Assembly (NCBI RefSeq): GCF_000373385.1
Contig: NZ_KB891316.1
Coordinates: 940,493-1,004,492, forward strand
DNA: 64,000 bases
Source of the DNA: Thiobacillus thioparus DSM 505
GTDB lineage: Bacteria; Pseudomonadota; Gammaproteobacteria; Burkholderiales; Thiobacillaceae
Reading direction: 5' to 3'
Shown: positions 51,137-60,183 of the stretch, in pieces
Layout of the letters: every line of letters begins with the position of its first letter
How positions within the stretch are numbered: the first letter of the stretch is position 1
Notes under the pieces: generated by a model
What the model was told of the DNA's origin: nothing
Databases searched by the model: none
Seen by the model: only the letters and a program-made list of their open reading frames with translations
Position numbers and translations under genes: made by a program

Positions 51137-51463
51137 ATGGGACGCCGGAACCACTATCACGTCTATGTGATCGAGTTGTCGAACGATGTCCTTTACGAAG
51201 GCCGGTTCAAGAAAGCCAACCCCGGCTACGTCACTGGCAAGCCCTGTCTCTATGTCGGCATGACGGGGCTGGACCCCGACGTGCGATTCGACAAGCACAA
51301 GGCCGGCATCCAGTCGAACCGATTCGTCAGGGAATACGGCCTGCGCCTGTTGCCTGAACTTTATGAACTCTACGGTCCGCTGACGTATGAGGATGCCCGA
51401 ACTCTGGAGGTTGAACTGGCGATCGATTTCCGCGAGGCCGGATACGGGGTTTGGCAGGCGTGA
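51137..51463 (+). CDS. GIY-YIG-like small protein
   Basis: 108 residues with GIY-YIG-nuclease-like segments: HVYVIEL, LYVGMTG, an arginine in DVRFDKHKAG and a glutamate in LEVELAIDF. The catalytic set is plausible but the protein is small, so activity is unproven. A broken copy of the same gene lies at 54286-54422. It starts at ATG 51137, four bases after GST. Confidence 0.6.
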   Translation: MGRRNHYHVYVIELSNDVLYEGRFKKANPGYVTGKPCLYVGMTGLDPDVRFDKHKAGIQSNRFVREYGLRLLPELYELYGPLTYEDARTLEVELAIDFREAGYGVWQA

Positions 51464-51488
51464 TCCGGATGCTGCACGGCTGCCGTGG

Positions 51489-51974
51489 TCATGCCTTGTC
51501 GGGAATGAACGTCAGTACCGCGCCATTGTTGCAGTAGCGCAGGCCCGTGGGCTTCGGCCCGTCCTTGAATACATGGCCATGATGACCACCGCAACGTGCG
51601 CAGTGATATTCGGTGCGCGGCAGCAGCAGTTTCAGGTCGGTCTTGGTTTCCACGTGTCCGGGAAGCACATCGTAGAAGCTGGGCCAGCCGGTGCCGCTGT
51701 CGTATTTGAACCGGGAAGGGAACAGCGGCAGACGGCAGGCCAGGCACACGTACAGGCCGCTGCGCGTTTCATGGTCGAGCGGACTGCTGAAAGGCCGCTC
51801 GGTGCCCTCCTCGCGCAGGATGTCGTACTGTTCCGGAGTAAGCCGTCGCTTCCACTCGGCGTTGCCGAGAACCAGCCTATCGATGCGTTCCCCCGCCCAG
51901 GCCGGCCCGGGCAGGGCGAACTGCATGAGCGCCGGCGTGCTGGCCGTCAGTTTGAGGAATGTCCGTCTGTCCAT
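51489..51974 (-). CDS. msrB: MsrB, methionine-R-sulfoxide reductase, exported
   Basis: 161 residues. An N-terminal signal with RRTFLK (Tat-like) covers about 1-27. Zinc cysteines are C77, C80, C125 and C128, and catalytic C148 is in GLRYCNN. It is 35 bases after msrA on the same strand, so both act in the periplasm on oxidised methionine. Confidence 0.9.
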   Translation of the reverse strand: MDRRTFLKLTASTPALMQFALPGPAWAGERIDRLVLGNAEWKRRLTPEQYDILREEGTERPFSSPLDHETRSGLYVCLACRLPLFPSRFKYDSGTGWPSFYDVLPGHVETKTDLKLLLPRTEYHCARCGGHHGHVFKDGPKPTGLRYCNNGAVLTFIPDKA

Positions 51975-52009
51975 GATGATTCACCTCGTACGAACCGGTT
52001 CGCACCGGT

Positions 52010-52675
52010 CTATCTGTCCACATACCAGGCCGGGAACTGTTGTCGCAGCGCGGCGATCTTCGGCAAGTCGTTGATGACGATATACGGCTGGTTGGGATGA
52101 CGGTCCAGATAATTCTGATGGTAGGCCTCCGCATCATAGAAACCTTTCAGTGGCACGACCTGGGTGACGACGGGGCGCCTGAACACGCCCGCTGCCTGGA
52201 GCTGGGCGATGTAGCCGTCGGCCACGCGCTTCTGATCGGCGTTGGCATAGAAGATCGCCGAGCGGTATTGCGTGCCGGTGTCCGGCCCCTGCCGGTTCAG
52301 TTCCGTCGGATCATGCGCGACGGAAAAGAACACCTTCAGAAGCTGCCCGTAGCTGATGCGCGCGGGGTCGTAGAAAATGTGCACCGATTCGGCATGGCCG
52401 GTCCGGCCGGTGCTCACCTGGTCATACGTGGCCGTCTCCGCATTGCCGCCGGCGTAGCCCGACACCACCCGGGTGACGCCCTTGACATGCTCGAACACAC
52501 CCTCCATTCCCCAGAAGCATCCACCGGCCAGCACCGCCGTCTGCATGCCGCTCACACCGGCGAGCGGGGTGTCGACAACCGGGTCGGGCAAAGGTGCGGC
52601 GGGCGACGCGTACGAGCACCCTACCCACGCCATACCCAGGATTGATGCGATGACTGCAGCAACAAGACGATTCAT
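52010..52675 (-). CDS. msrA: MsrA, methionine-S-sulfoxide reductase, exported
   Basis: 221 residues with an N-terminal hydrophobic signal (residues 3-23, ending WVGCSYA, possibly lipid-anchored) and the GCFWG active site (C53). Paired with msrB. The start ATG at 52673-52675 is chosen as the first with an export signal; the frame is open to 52810. Confidence 0.88.
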   Translation of the reverse strand: MNRLVAAVIASILGMAWVGCSYASPAAPLPDPVVDTPLAGVSGMQTAVLAGGCFWGMEGVFEHVKGVTRVVSGYAGGNAETATYDQVSTGRTGHAESVHIFYDPARISYGQLLKVFFSVAHDPTELNRQGPDTGTQYRSAIFYANADQKRVADGYIAQLQAAGVFRRPVVTQVVPLKGFYDAEAYHQNYLDRHPNQPYIVINDLPKIAALRQQFPAWYVDR

Positions 52676-52941
52676 GATGCACCTCCTTTGCTTCGATTCG
52701 GAAGGCCGGCGGGGGTGAAGCCCGGCCAGCACGCGCATTCCGGGATGCCACGGCTTCACCCTATCCTTGACCATAGTCCTTGGGGGGTCAGCTTTCTTTC
52801 GACTTCGCATCCGGAGACATGGTTTCCTTGGTCATGTCGTGCGGACAGGCTCCGGTGCGCGTGAAAACCTTTTGATCTGGCTCGATGGCTCGCTAGTATT
52901 CAGGCCGTTGCCCGAGAACTTTCTATTGTCTTACTACCCCA

Positions 52942-54231
52942 ATGGGCACTCATGCCCGGATTTCTTTCATGTTCAAAAACAAGAATGCCCTGACGTCCCG
53001 CCTCGTCGCAGCATTGGGAATGGCTTCAGATGCACTGCCCGCGCTCGCCGATATCGAGGGGTCCGTCTTTGCCGGTTTCAGGCAGGTGCTCCAAAAGGGC
53101 CTGCTGATCTTCGCGCTCATCATCACGATTCTGTTCGCCATGATGTTCTATCAATACCAGCGCTCGGCCGAGGCTGTTCACTCGGTGGAGCATACACGGC
53201 AGGTCATCGCCTACATCAATGCGCTGCGCACCTACCTACTCAACCTGGACAACGCGGTCCGCCGGTACGCCGAGTCGCAGAACCGTACCGATCTCGACCC
53301 CAGCCTGATCTGCCGTCAATCATCGTGCCCCAGTGCCGGGCAGCTGATCGCCTTGATCGGCAGCGACGCCTCCCAGGCGGCCCGCCTGGCCCCTTTGCCG
53401 GCCCTGCAAGCCGCCTTGGAAACCGGGTTCAGCGCGCTGCAGCAAGGCGCGATGGGAGGTACCACCACGGCGTCCGGACAAGAGCTGGGCGGGTTCGACA
53501 AATCCGCCATCGAACAGATCCACCGCATCCTGATCGAAGCCGAACGGGAGGAGTTGAATCAGTTGGAAACGCGTGAGGCGGCGCGTGTCCATGGCGAAAG
53601 GCTGTCGTCGGCGCTGCTGGGAATCGCCGGATTATGGACAGGCCTGGCATTGTTCGGGCTGTACCGGGAAACCGTCCGCCTGATCCGGGCAGGCATCCAT
53701 GCCGAGCAGACGATACGGCAACTCAGCCTGCGCGACCCGCTGACGGGGCTTGCCAACCGGCGCTTCCTGCAGGAAAACGAGCGACATCTGATCGCCGGCG
53801 CGCGCCGCGCGCGAACGCAGATGGCAGTGCTGGCTGTCGATCTGGACAATTTCAAGGCCGTCAACGACCAGTACGGACATGCCGCAGGCGACACGGTACT
53901 CGGAGTGGCGGCCCAGCGGATGAAGAAATTGCTCCGCGAAGCGGATGTGGTCGCCCGTTTCGGCGGAGACGAATTCGTCATCGTGCTGGCCCAGGTCGAC
54001 GATGCAGAGGCCGCACGCGAGGTGGCACGCCGCGTGGTGGACAGCCTGCGGCAACCTATCCTGCTGACGGGCGGGGCAAGCGCGCACATCGGCGCATCCG
54101 TGGGAATCGCCATGTGCTGCGAGGACGGCGACACGCTGGATGCCTTGCTGAAGAAAGCCGACGCCGCACTTTACACCGCGAAACGCGACGGCAAAGGTAC
54201 GTTCCGCCAGGCCGATGTCCAGCCTGTATAA
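52942..54231 (+). CDS. Membrane diguanylate cyclase (GGDEF)
   Basis: 429 residues. An N-terminal membrane helix (about 53-75), a CHASE3-like periplasmic helical domain (80-215), a second membrane helix (225-240) and a C-terminal GGDEF domain with the motif at 341-345. The I-site READ is five residues before GGDEF, so product inhibition is expected. It makes cyclic di-GMP; the signal is unknown. Confidence 0.88.
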   Translation: MGTHARISFMFKNKNALTSRLVAALGMASDALPALADIEGSVFAGFRQVLQKGLLIFALIITILFAMMFYQYQRSAEAVHSVEHTRQVIAYINALRTYLLNLDNAVRRYAESQNRTDLDPSLICRQSSCPSAGQLIALIGSDASQAARLAPLPALQAALETGFSALQQGAMGGTTTASGQELGGFDKSAIEQIHRILIEAEREELNQLETREAARVHGERLSSALLGIAGLWTGLALFGLYRETVRLIRAGIHAEQTIRQLSLRDPLTGLANRRFLQENERHLIAGARRARTQMAVLAVDLDNFKAVNDQYGHAAGDTVLGVAAQRMKKLLREADVVARFGGDEFVIVLAQVDDAEAAREVARRVVDSLRQPILLTGGASAHIGASVGIAMCCEDGDTLDALLKKADAALYTAKRDGKGTFRQADVQPV

Positions 54232-54285
54232 AGCCATTCGTGCATCGATACCTGGGGCACCAAGTGACGCTTACTTAAGACCACG

Positions 54286-54422
54286 ATGAGTATCCAGTCC
54301 AAGCGATCCGGTCTGCAGCCGCTGCTGATCTATGCGAGTTCATGGCCCGCTCACGTATGACGCCGCGCGGAACCTGACATGGTCCGGGCGACTGATTTCC
54401 ATGAAGCACGGGTATGAGGTTG
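54286..54422 (+). pseudogene. Remnant of a GIY-YIG-like gene
   Basis: The two frames read SIQSKR...GLQPLL and then GPLTYDAARNL and KHGYEV, which mirror GIQSNR, GLRLLP, GPLTYEDARTL and EAGYGV of the intact gene at 51137. A frameshift and deletions separate the parts. It lies between the diguanylate cyclase and the end of the second cbbO. Confidence 0.6.
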
Positions 54423-54437
54423 CCAGCTCGAGCCGGT

Positions 54438-56702
54438 TTATTTGGTGAGCGCCATGAACAACTGCGGCAGCCGTTCCGGCAGCCGCTCGACGTGGTCGAT
54501 GACGGTGAACTGGCGGCCGAAGATGTCGCTGACGTATTCGTCGGCCTTGGGGTCGAGGCTGATGCAGTAGGTGAAGATATTGTCGCGATCGAGCTCTTTC
54601 ACCGCCTGGCGTGCGTCCTCGATCAGCAGGCGCTCGTCGTGGGTATCCACGTCGGACGGCTTGCCGTCGGTGAGGATGAGCATGAGCTTCTTGTCGGCGG
54701 AACGCGCGCCGAGGTAGTGGGCGGCGTGGCGCATGGCGGCGCCCATACGGGTGGAATAGCCCGCCTCCATCGCGGCCAGCCGTGCCTTGACGTCGTCGTT
54801 GAAGTGCTCGCCGTAGCCCTTGATGTGCAGGTAGCGCACGTCGTGGCGGGTGTTGGAATGGAAGCCGGCGATGGCGAACGGGTCGCCCAGCTTCTCGATC
54901 GCCCAGGCCAGCAGCGAGACGGCTTCCTGTGAGAGTTCGAGAATCGTCTGGTCGGAGCCCGCCGCCTTGTCGTTGAGCGACTCCGACAAATCGAGCAGCA
55001 GCATCACGGCGATGTCGCGGCCGTCGGTGCGGTGGCTCATGTTGATGCGCGGATCGGGGGTGGCGCCGCCCTTGAAGTCGATCAGCGAACGGATGGCGAC
55101 GTCGAGGTCGAGCTCGCTGCCCTCTTCCTGGTAGCGGATGCGCACCTTGTCCTGCGGCTTCAGGAGGTCGAGCATCTTCTTCAGCCGCTTGGCGAGCGCG
55201 CCGTGCTTGGCGAGCAGGCGGTCGATGTCGGCCGGGTTGCCGCCGGGATGCAAGGCTTCGTACACGCTAGCCCAGTCCGGGCGGTAGGTCTGGCTGCTGC
55301 AATCCCACTCGGGATAATGGCGCGGCGGCAGGCCGCGGATTTCCTCGCCCGGTTCGATCTTGCGTTCTTCGTCGAAGACCTCTTCCTCGTCGCCCGCCTC
55401 GATGAATTTCCACAGCTGGCGGTTGTCGTCGCGGTAGTCGACTACGGTGTCGTCGAAGTGCACCTTGGCGAACTGGTCGCTCTGGCGGCGGGTCCTGGCG
55501 ACGTAACTCAGCGCCAGTGCGGCGATTTCCTTCGTGCTGGATGCACCCGCTTCCATGACCGCGTGGAAGCGCTGCACGTAATCGTTGAGGTCGGCGTCCA
55601 GATAGCCGTGATCGGGATCGAGCAGCGCGCGCGACAGCATCGCCATGCGGTGACGCAGGCAGGAGGTGGTCTGCGGATCGCAGGCGGTCTCCAAGGGCTT
55701 CGGATGCAGCGCAAGGAACAGGCGGCGCAGGCCGGGGTATTCGCGGATCAGCAGCGTCTCGATGCGGCAGTCCTCGAAGAACTCGACCGCCATGCGCTGG
55801 AACGGGCTCCAGTTGTCGGCGACCTGCGCCTCGGACCAGCGGCGGTGGCCGACGATGTGGGCGAGCGTGGCGCGGTAGCGGTCGAGGCCGGAGACGTCGC
55901 CTGCATCGTCGTACACGTCCGGGAGGCGGATGCCGAGCTTGTCGTAATACGGCACCGGCTTGCGCAGCTCGTCGAACGCGGTGGAGTACGGCACCAGCTG
56001 GTCGCTGTCCTGCCACAGGCCGCGCAGGTAGAGGTCGAGCTTGCGCTCGACGTCCACCAACAATGTTCCGTGGCGCTCGCGCTGCAGAACGGCACGGGCG
56101 TCGGCCGACTGCAGGCTGAAGTAGTCCTTCTGCCGCTCAGGGTGGGTGCGGTAGTTGCGGATGCCGTATTCGACCCAGTTTTTCAGGCCAGCGAGCGTGA
56201 GCTGGCCGAGCAGGTTGGGCGCCTGAGCGAAGAATTCCGGCAGGCCGGGGCTGGGGAAGGTGGTCTGGTGGCCATGGATGGAGCCGGTGGTCCGCGCCTT
56301 CAGGTCCAGGGTGATGTCGAGGTAATGCTGCAACAGTCCCTGCGACTGCAGCCGGCGCGCCACCGGCGCGAGCGTCTGCAGGAAGGGCGTGATCGCTTTG
56401 CCGTTGGGCGATTTCTGCAAGCGCTGGATCAGCGTCATCACCGCAGGCAACGCTGCCTCGCCCACCGCCTTGGCGGCGGACGGCCACTCCTCCATGAACG
56501 CCAGCATCGGCTCGACGCCGCGCCCCAGCTTGCCGATGACGCGTCCCGCTTCGAGGTAGGCATCGATGCCTTCTCGGGTGAGGACGGCGAGCGCCTCGGC
56601 CATGACATCCTCGAACACCTCTTCGACCTGCGGAAAGCGGGTGTCGAGCTGCTTCCAGTAGGCAGCCATCAATGGGTGCTGGTATTCGGTTGTGGGGCTC
56701 AC
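54438..56702 (-). CDS. cbbO: CbbO, RubisCO activase subunit, set 2
   Basis: 754 residues, paralogue of the CbbO at 19706. The VWA MIDAS motif DLSES starts at D571. The start is GTG at 56700-56702 (MSPTTEYQHP), with ATG codons further in (MAAYWKQL) as alternatives. It lies 9 bases after cbbQ of the form II RubisCO operon and should make the activase specific for CbbM. Confidence 0.88.
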   Translation of the reverse strand: MSPTTEYQHPLMAAYWKQLDTRFPQVEEVFEDVMAEALAVLTREGIDAYLEAGRVIGKLGRGVEPMLAFMEEWPSAAKAVGEAALPAVMTLIQRLQKSPNGKAITPFLQTLAPVARRLQSQGLLQHYLDITLDLKARTTGSIHGHQTTFPSPGLPEFFAQAPNLLGQLTLAGLKNWVEYGIRNYRTHPERQKDYFSLQSADARAVLQRERHGTLLVDVERKLDLYLRGLWQDSDQLVPYSTAFDELRKPVPYYDKLGIRLPDVYDDAGDVSGLDRYRATLAHIVGHRRWSEAQVADNWSPFQRMAVEFFEDCRIETLLIREYPGLRRLFLALHPKPLETACDPQTTSCLRHRMAMLSRALLDPDHGYLDADLNDYVQRFHAVMEAGASSTKEIAALALSYVARTRRQSDQFAKVHFDDTVVDYRDDNRQLWKFIEAGDEEEVFDEERKIEPGEEIRGLPPRHYPEWDCSSQTYRPDWASVYEALHPGGNPADIDRLLAKHGALAKRLKKMLDLLKPQDKVRIRYQEEGSELDLDVAIRSLIDFKGGATPDPRINMSHRTDGRDIAVMLLLDLSESLNDKAAGSDQTILELSQEAVSLLAWAIEKLGDPFAIAGFHSNTRHDVRYLHIKGYGEHFNDDVKARLAAMEAGYSTRMGAAMRHAAHYLGARSADKKLMLILTDGKPSDVDTHDERLLIEDARQAVKELDRDNIFTYCISLDPKADEYVSDIFGRQFTVIDHVERLPERLPQLFMALTK

Positions 56703-56711
56703 GCTCGAGAC

Positions 56712-57515
56712 TTATGCAAACGTTGCGTCGATGGCATGATCGAGCGTCTCGCGGATGTCGGCGTCGTCGGTGATCGGACGCACCAGCGCCATGCGGCAGG
56801 CGTCGCGCGGTTCCACGCCGTCCTTGATCAGGGTCGCTGCGTACACCAGCAGGCGGGTGGAGATGCCTTCGTCGAGGCCGTGCCCCTTGAGGCTGCGGGC
56901 GACGCTGCCGATCTTCACCAGCTGCGCGGCCACGGCTGCGTCCATGCCGGTTTCCTTCGCCACGATCTGCGCTTCCAGCGCGGCATCGGGATAGTCGAAG
57001 TCGAAGGCGGTGAAGCGCTGCTTGGTCGACTGCTTGAGGTCCTTCATCAGCGTCTGGTAGCCGGGGTTGTAGGAGATCACCAGCTGGAAATCGGGGTGGG
57101 CGTGGATCAGCTCGCCCTTCTTGTCGAGCGGCAGGGTGCGGCGGTGGTCGGTCAGCGGATGGATCACCACGGTGGTGTCCTGGCGCGCTTCGACAATCTC
57201 ATCGAGGTAGCAGATGGCGCCGATGCGCGCGGCGGTGGTGAGCGGGCCGTCGAGCCAGCGGGTGCCGTTGGCTTCCAATAAATACCGCCCAACCAGATCG
57301 CTGGCGGTCATGTCCTCGTTGCAGGCCACGGTGATCAGCGGCTTGCCGAGCTTCCACGCCATGTATTCGACGAAGCGCGATTTCCCGCAGCCGGTCGGCC
57401 CTTTCACCATCACCGGCAGGCGGTTGCGGTAGGCGGCCTCGTACAGCGCGACTTCATTCTTCTGCTGCTGGTAGAAGGGTTCCTGCTCAACCTTGTACTG
57501 GTCTTTGTTCGTCAT
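56712..57515 (-). CDS. cbbQ: CbbQ, MoxR-type AAA+ RubisCO activase, set 2
   Basis: 267 residues, AAA+ ATPase with Walker A GPTGCGKS (39-46) and Walker B ICYLDEI. Highly similar to the set 1 CbbQ. It sits between cbbM and cbbO with a hairpin terminator upstream, matching the set 1 design. Confidence 0.91.
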   Translation of the reverse strand: MTNKDQYKVEQEPFYQQQKNEVALYEAAYRNRLPVMVKGPTGCGKSRFVEYMAWKLGKPLITVACNEDMTASDLVGRYLLEANGTRWLDGPLTTAARIGAICYLDEIVEARQDTTVVIHPLTDHRRTLPLDKKGELIHAHPDFQLVISYNPGYQTLMKDLKQSTKQRFTAFDFDYPDAALEAQIVAKETGMDAAVAAQLVKIGSVARSLKGHGLDEGISTRLLVYAATLIKDGVEPRDACRMALVRPITDDADIRETLDHAIDATFA

Positions 57516-57535
57516 CGTTATTCCTCGCTACGGAA

Positions 57536-57565
57536 GAAAAAACGCCCCCAGCAAGCCGGGGGCGT
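57536..57565 (-). terminator. Attenuator-like hairpin between cbbM and cbbQ
   Basis: On the minus strand ACGCCCCC pairs with GGGGGCGT across an 8-base loop and is followed by TTTTTT. Intrinsic-terminator form between cbbM and cbbQ, again the place where RubisCO ends and the activase begins. Confidence 0.75.
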
Positions 57566-57645
57566 GTAGCGCGGGAGGGTTTTCGGCGGCTAGGAGATCG
57601 CTTCAAACCGGTCCCGCGTGGGGACGAGATTCCATCCCCGCTTGC

Positions 57646-59025
57646 TTATTTGTGCACGCCGAGCTTTTCGCGCCAGCCCGGGAACAGCTTGTCGGCATCG
57701 CCCGGGAAGGACTCGAACGCACGGGCGAATTCCTTGTGCTCCTTGGCGAACTCGATCGGATCGGCGCCCGACTTCCAGCACTCGTACGACTGGCGCAGGG
57801 AGATCGCACCGGCCGCCGGGCTGTCGATGTGGCCGTAGGAGCCGCCGCCGGAGGTGTTGATGACGTTGCCGTGGCCCAGGTTCTCGAAGAAGCCGGGCAG
57901 ACGCAATGCGTTCATGCCGCCGGAGATGATCGGGGTGGTGGGCTTCATGCCGTACCACTTCTGGAAGTAGACCGGGCCCTGGCACTCGTCGCGCTCGATC
58001 ATGTAGGCGATGCCCTTGTCGGTGGCGTCGCCTTCCATCTTGCCGTAGCCCATGGTACCGACGTGGATGCCGGACGCACCCTGCAGGCGCGAGATCTTGG
58101 CCAGCACGAACGCGGTATAGCCACGCTTGGCAGACGGCGAGGTGATCATGCCGTGGCCGGCGCGGTGGTAGTGCAGGTACTGGTTGGGGTACTGACGGCG
58201 GGCAGTGGTGATCATGCCGGGGCCGCCGACGAAACCGTCGACCAGGAAGGCCAGCTTGTCGGCGTCGGGGCCGAAGGTTTCCAGCGCGAAGTCGGCGCGG
58301 GCGCACATTTCGTAGTGGTCGTCGGCAGTGATGTTCATCGAGAACAGCTTGGCCTGGCCGGTTTCGTCCTGGGCGCGCTTCATCGCGTCATACACGAGGG
58401 GGATGGTCTTCTTCAGCGGCGAGAACACCTGGTTGCCCTGAGGTTCGTCGTTCTTGATGAAGTCGCCGCCCAGCCAGAACTGGTAGGCTGCATTGGCGAA
58501 GGGTTCGGGACGCAGGCCCAGCTTCGGCTTGATGATGGTGCCCGCGATGTAGCCGCCGTTCTGGATCGGACGACCCAGGATGCGCCACAGGTCGGAGATG
58601 TCTTTGGAGGGACCGTCGAACAGCTGGATGGCACGCTCGGGGAAATAGATGTCGATCATCTTGGCGTGCTCGATGTCGCCCATGCCCTGGTTGTTGCCGA
58701 TGGCAAGCGTCAGGAACGAGACGATCATCATGCGGCCGTCGGTCACGTTGCGGTCGAACAGGTCCAGCGGATAGGCGATCCGCATGTCTTCGGTGGCTTC
58801 GTCGATCAGGTAAACCAGCGCGTCGACGCCCTTGGTGAACTCGTCGGTGGTGGACACTTCGACGTTGGTGCCGGTCGAAGACTCGGCGGCGAAGTGCGCG
58901 GCAGCTTCGAGGTAGCCATGGCCGGCCTTGGGCTTCATCTTGTAGGCGACGAGGATGTGCTTGCCACCCTTGATCAGGTCTTCCTCTTTCAGGGAGAGGT
59001 CGGCGTAACGTGCGGATTGATCCAT
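57646..59025 (-). CDS. cbbM: RubisCO form II large subunit
   Basis: 459 residues, homodimer-type RubisCO. K166 in TIIKPKLG and the carbamylated K191 in [11 protein letters not shown] match the well-known form II positions, as does the loop [14 protein letters not shown] at 59023-59025 ([10 protein letters not shown]). First gene of cbbM-cbbQ-cbbO and divergent from a LysR gene. Form II enzymes suit high CO2 and low O2. Confidence 0.96.
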   Translation of the reverse strand: MDQSARYADLSLKEEDLIKGGKHILVAYKMKPKAGHGYLEAAAHFAAESSTGTNVEVSTTDEFTKGVDALVYLIDEATEDMRIAYPLDLFDRNVTDGRMMIVSFLTLAIGNNQGMGDIEHAKMIDIYFPERAIQLFDGPSKDISDLWRILGRPIQNGGYIAGTIIKPKLGLRPEPFANAAYQFWLGGDFIKNDEPQGNQVFSPLKKTIPLVYDAMKRAQDETGQAKLFSMNITADDHYEMCARADFALETFGPDADKLAFLVDGFVGGPGMITTARRQYPNQYLHYHRAGHGMITSPSAKRGYTAFVLAKISRLQGASGIHVGTMGYGKMEGDATDKGIAYMIERDECQGPVYFQKWYGMKPTTPIISGGMNALRLPGFFENLGHGNVINTSGGGSYGHIDSPAAGAISLRQSYECWKSGADPIEFAKEHKEFARAFESFPGDADKLFPGWREKLGVHK

Positions 59026-59163
59026 TGCTTGGCTCCTGCGGTAGATGAACAAGGCTTCAAGGCTTATGCCCCTGAAACCGACAGGGGCGGACTATACGCA
59101 GAGGCTTATATAATTAAAATTCAATAGTTCTGATAAAAACCATATCTTTAAACTTATACATAT
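59026..59163. promoter_or_regulatory. cbbM/cbbR divergent promoter region
   Basis: 138 bases, strongly AT-rich (for example TTATATAATTAAAATTC at about 59106). It must contain the promoters of cbbM and of the third cbbR. No clean LysR palindrome was found. Confidence 0.4.
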
Positions 59164-60063
59164 ATGCGCCGCCTGACACTTCGCCAATTCAGGGTGTTTG
59201 AAGCAGTCGCCCGTCATCTGTCGTTTTCGCGGGCGGCCGAGGAGCTGCATCTGTCCCAGCCCGCCGTCTCCATGCAGGTGAAGGGCATCGAGGCCATCCT
59301 GGGTGTCCCGCTCACCGAACAGCTGGGAAAAAAGATTTTCCTCACCGACGCCTGCCTCGAGGTGCTGCATGCCAGCCAGGCGATCACCGCCCGCCTCGAC
59401 GACCTGCAGTACAACCTTGCGCAGTTGCGGAGCGTCGACACGGGTCGTCTCAACATGGCCGCGACCTCGACGGTGAACGCCGTCGCCACCGATATCCTCG
59501 CCCGCTTCCGCGGCCACCATCCCGGGGTGGCGATCCATCTGGACGTCTCCAACCGGGCGGCCGTGCTGGACCAGCTCGTCGGCAACCGCATCGATCTCGC
59601 CATCATGGGCCAGGTGCCGGACGGGCTCGGTCTGGAAGCCACCCGTTTCCTGGATAACCCGCTGGTCGTCATCGCCCCGCCTGACCACCCGTTGGTCGGC
59701 AAGAAGAAAATTTCCGTGCGCGACCTGGCGTCCGAATCCTTCCTGGTGCGCGAAGCGGGTTCCGGCACGCGCGGCGCGATGGAGCGCTTCTTTGCCGCCC
59801 GCGGGCTGGAAATCCAAAGCAGCATGGAAATGAGCAGCAACGAAGCGATCAAGCAGGCGGTGCAGGCCGGCCTCGGCCTGGGCATCCTGTCGCTGCAGAC
59901 GCTGGAGATGGAACTGGCGCTCAAACGGCTGGCGGTGCTCGCGGTCGAGGGCTTTCCCATCATGCGCCACTGGTACGTCGTGCATCGCACCGACAAGCGG
60001 CTGTCGCCCGTGGCGCAGGCATTCAAGACCTTCGTGCTGGGACCGGCGAATTCACCTGTCTAA
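59164..60063 (+). CDS. cbbR: CbbR, LysR-type regulator (3), next to cbbM
   Basis: 299 residues, LysR family with the DNA-binding helix-turn-helix at 1-60 (LTLRQFRVFEAVARHLS, LSQPAVSMQVKGIE) and effector domain after residue 90. Position divergent to cbbM makes it the probable regulator of the form II operon. No obvious ribosome-binding site precedes the ATG at 59164, so translation may be weak. Confidence 0.88.
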   Translation: MRRLTLRQFRVFEAVARHLSFSRAAEELHLSQPAVSMQVKGIEAILGVPLTEQLGKKIFLTDACLEVLHASQAITARLDDLQYNLAQLRSVDTGRLNMAATSTVNAVATDILARFRGHHPGVAIHLDVSNRAAVLDQLVGNRIDLAIMGQVPDGLGLEATRFLDNPLVVIAPPDHPLVGKKKISVRDLASESFLVREAGSGTRGAMERFFAARGLEIQSSMEMSSNEAIKQAVQAGLGLGILSLQTLEMELALKRLAVLAVEGFPIMRHWYVVHRTDKRLSPVAQAFKTFVLGPANSPV

Positions 60064-60080
60064 ACGACACTCGGCTAGAA

Positions 60081-60160
60081 TTACCTCAGTCGGGGTACCA
60101 GCCCCCGGCGTCAGGATGCTCGCATCCGCAAGACGGTGTCCCGTCCAAGACTGGTTCTTA
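60081..60160 (+). ncRNA. Structured leader RNA candidate before chrA-like gene
   Basis: CAGTC (60087-60091) pairs with GACTG (60149-60153), enclosing three hairpins: GGGG-6-CCCC (60092-60105), GGATG-CTCG-CATCC (60114-60127) and GACGG-TGTC-CCGTC (60132-60145). The closing helix can be extended with a two-base bulge (ACC/GGT). It ends 31 bases before the gene. No known class is recognised; a tRNA is excluded by loop sizes. Confidence 0.5.
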
Positions 60161-60183
60161 TCCTTTGACCTGGAGCCTATTGC

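Noticed and set aside
60087-60153. A tRNA gene (closing stem plus three arms)
   Set aside because: The loops are six, four and four bases; there is no seven-base anticodon loop, no TTCRA T-loop and the closing stem is too short.
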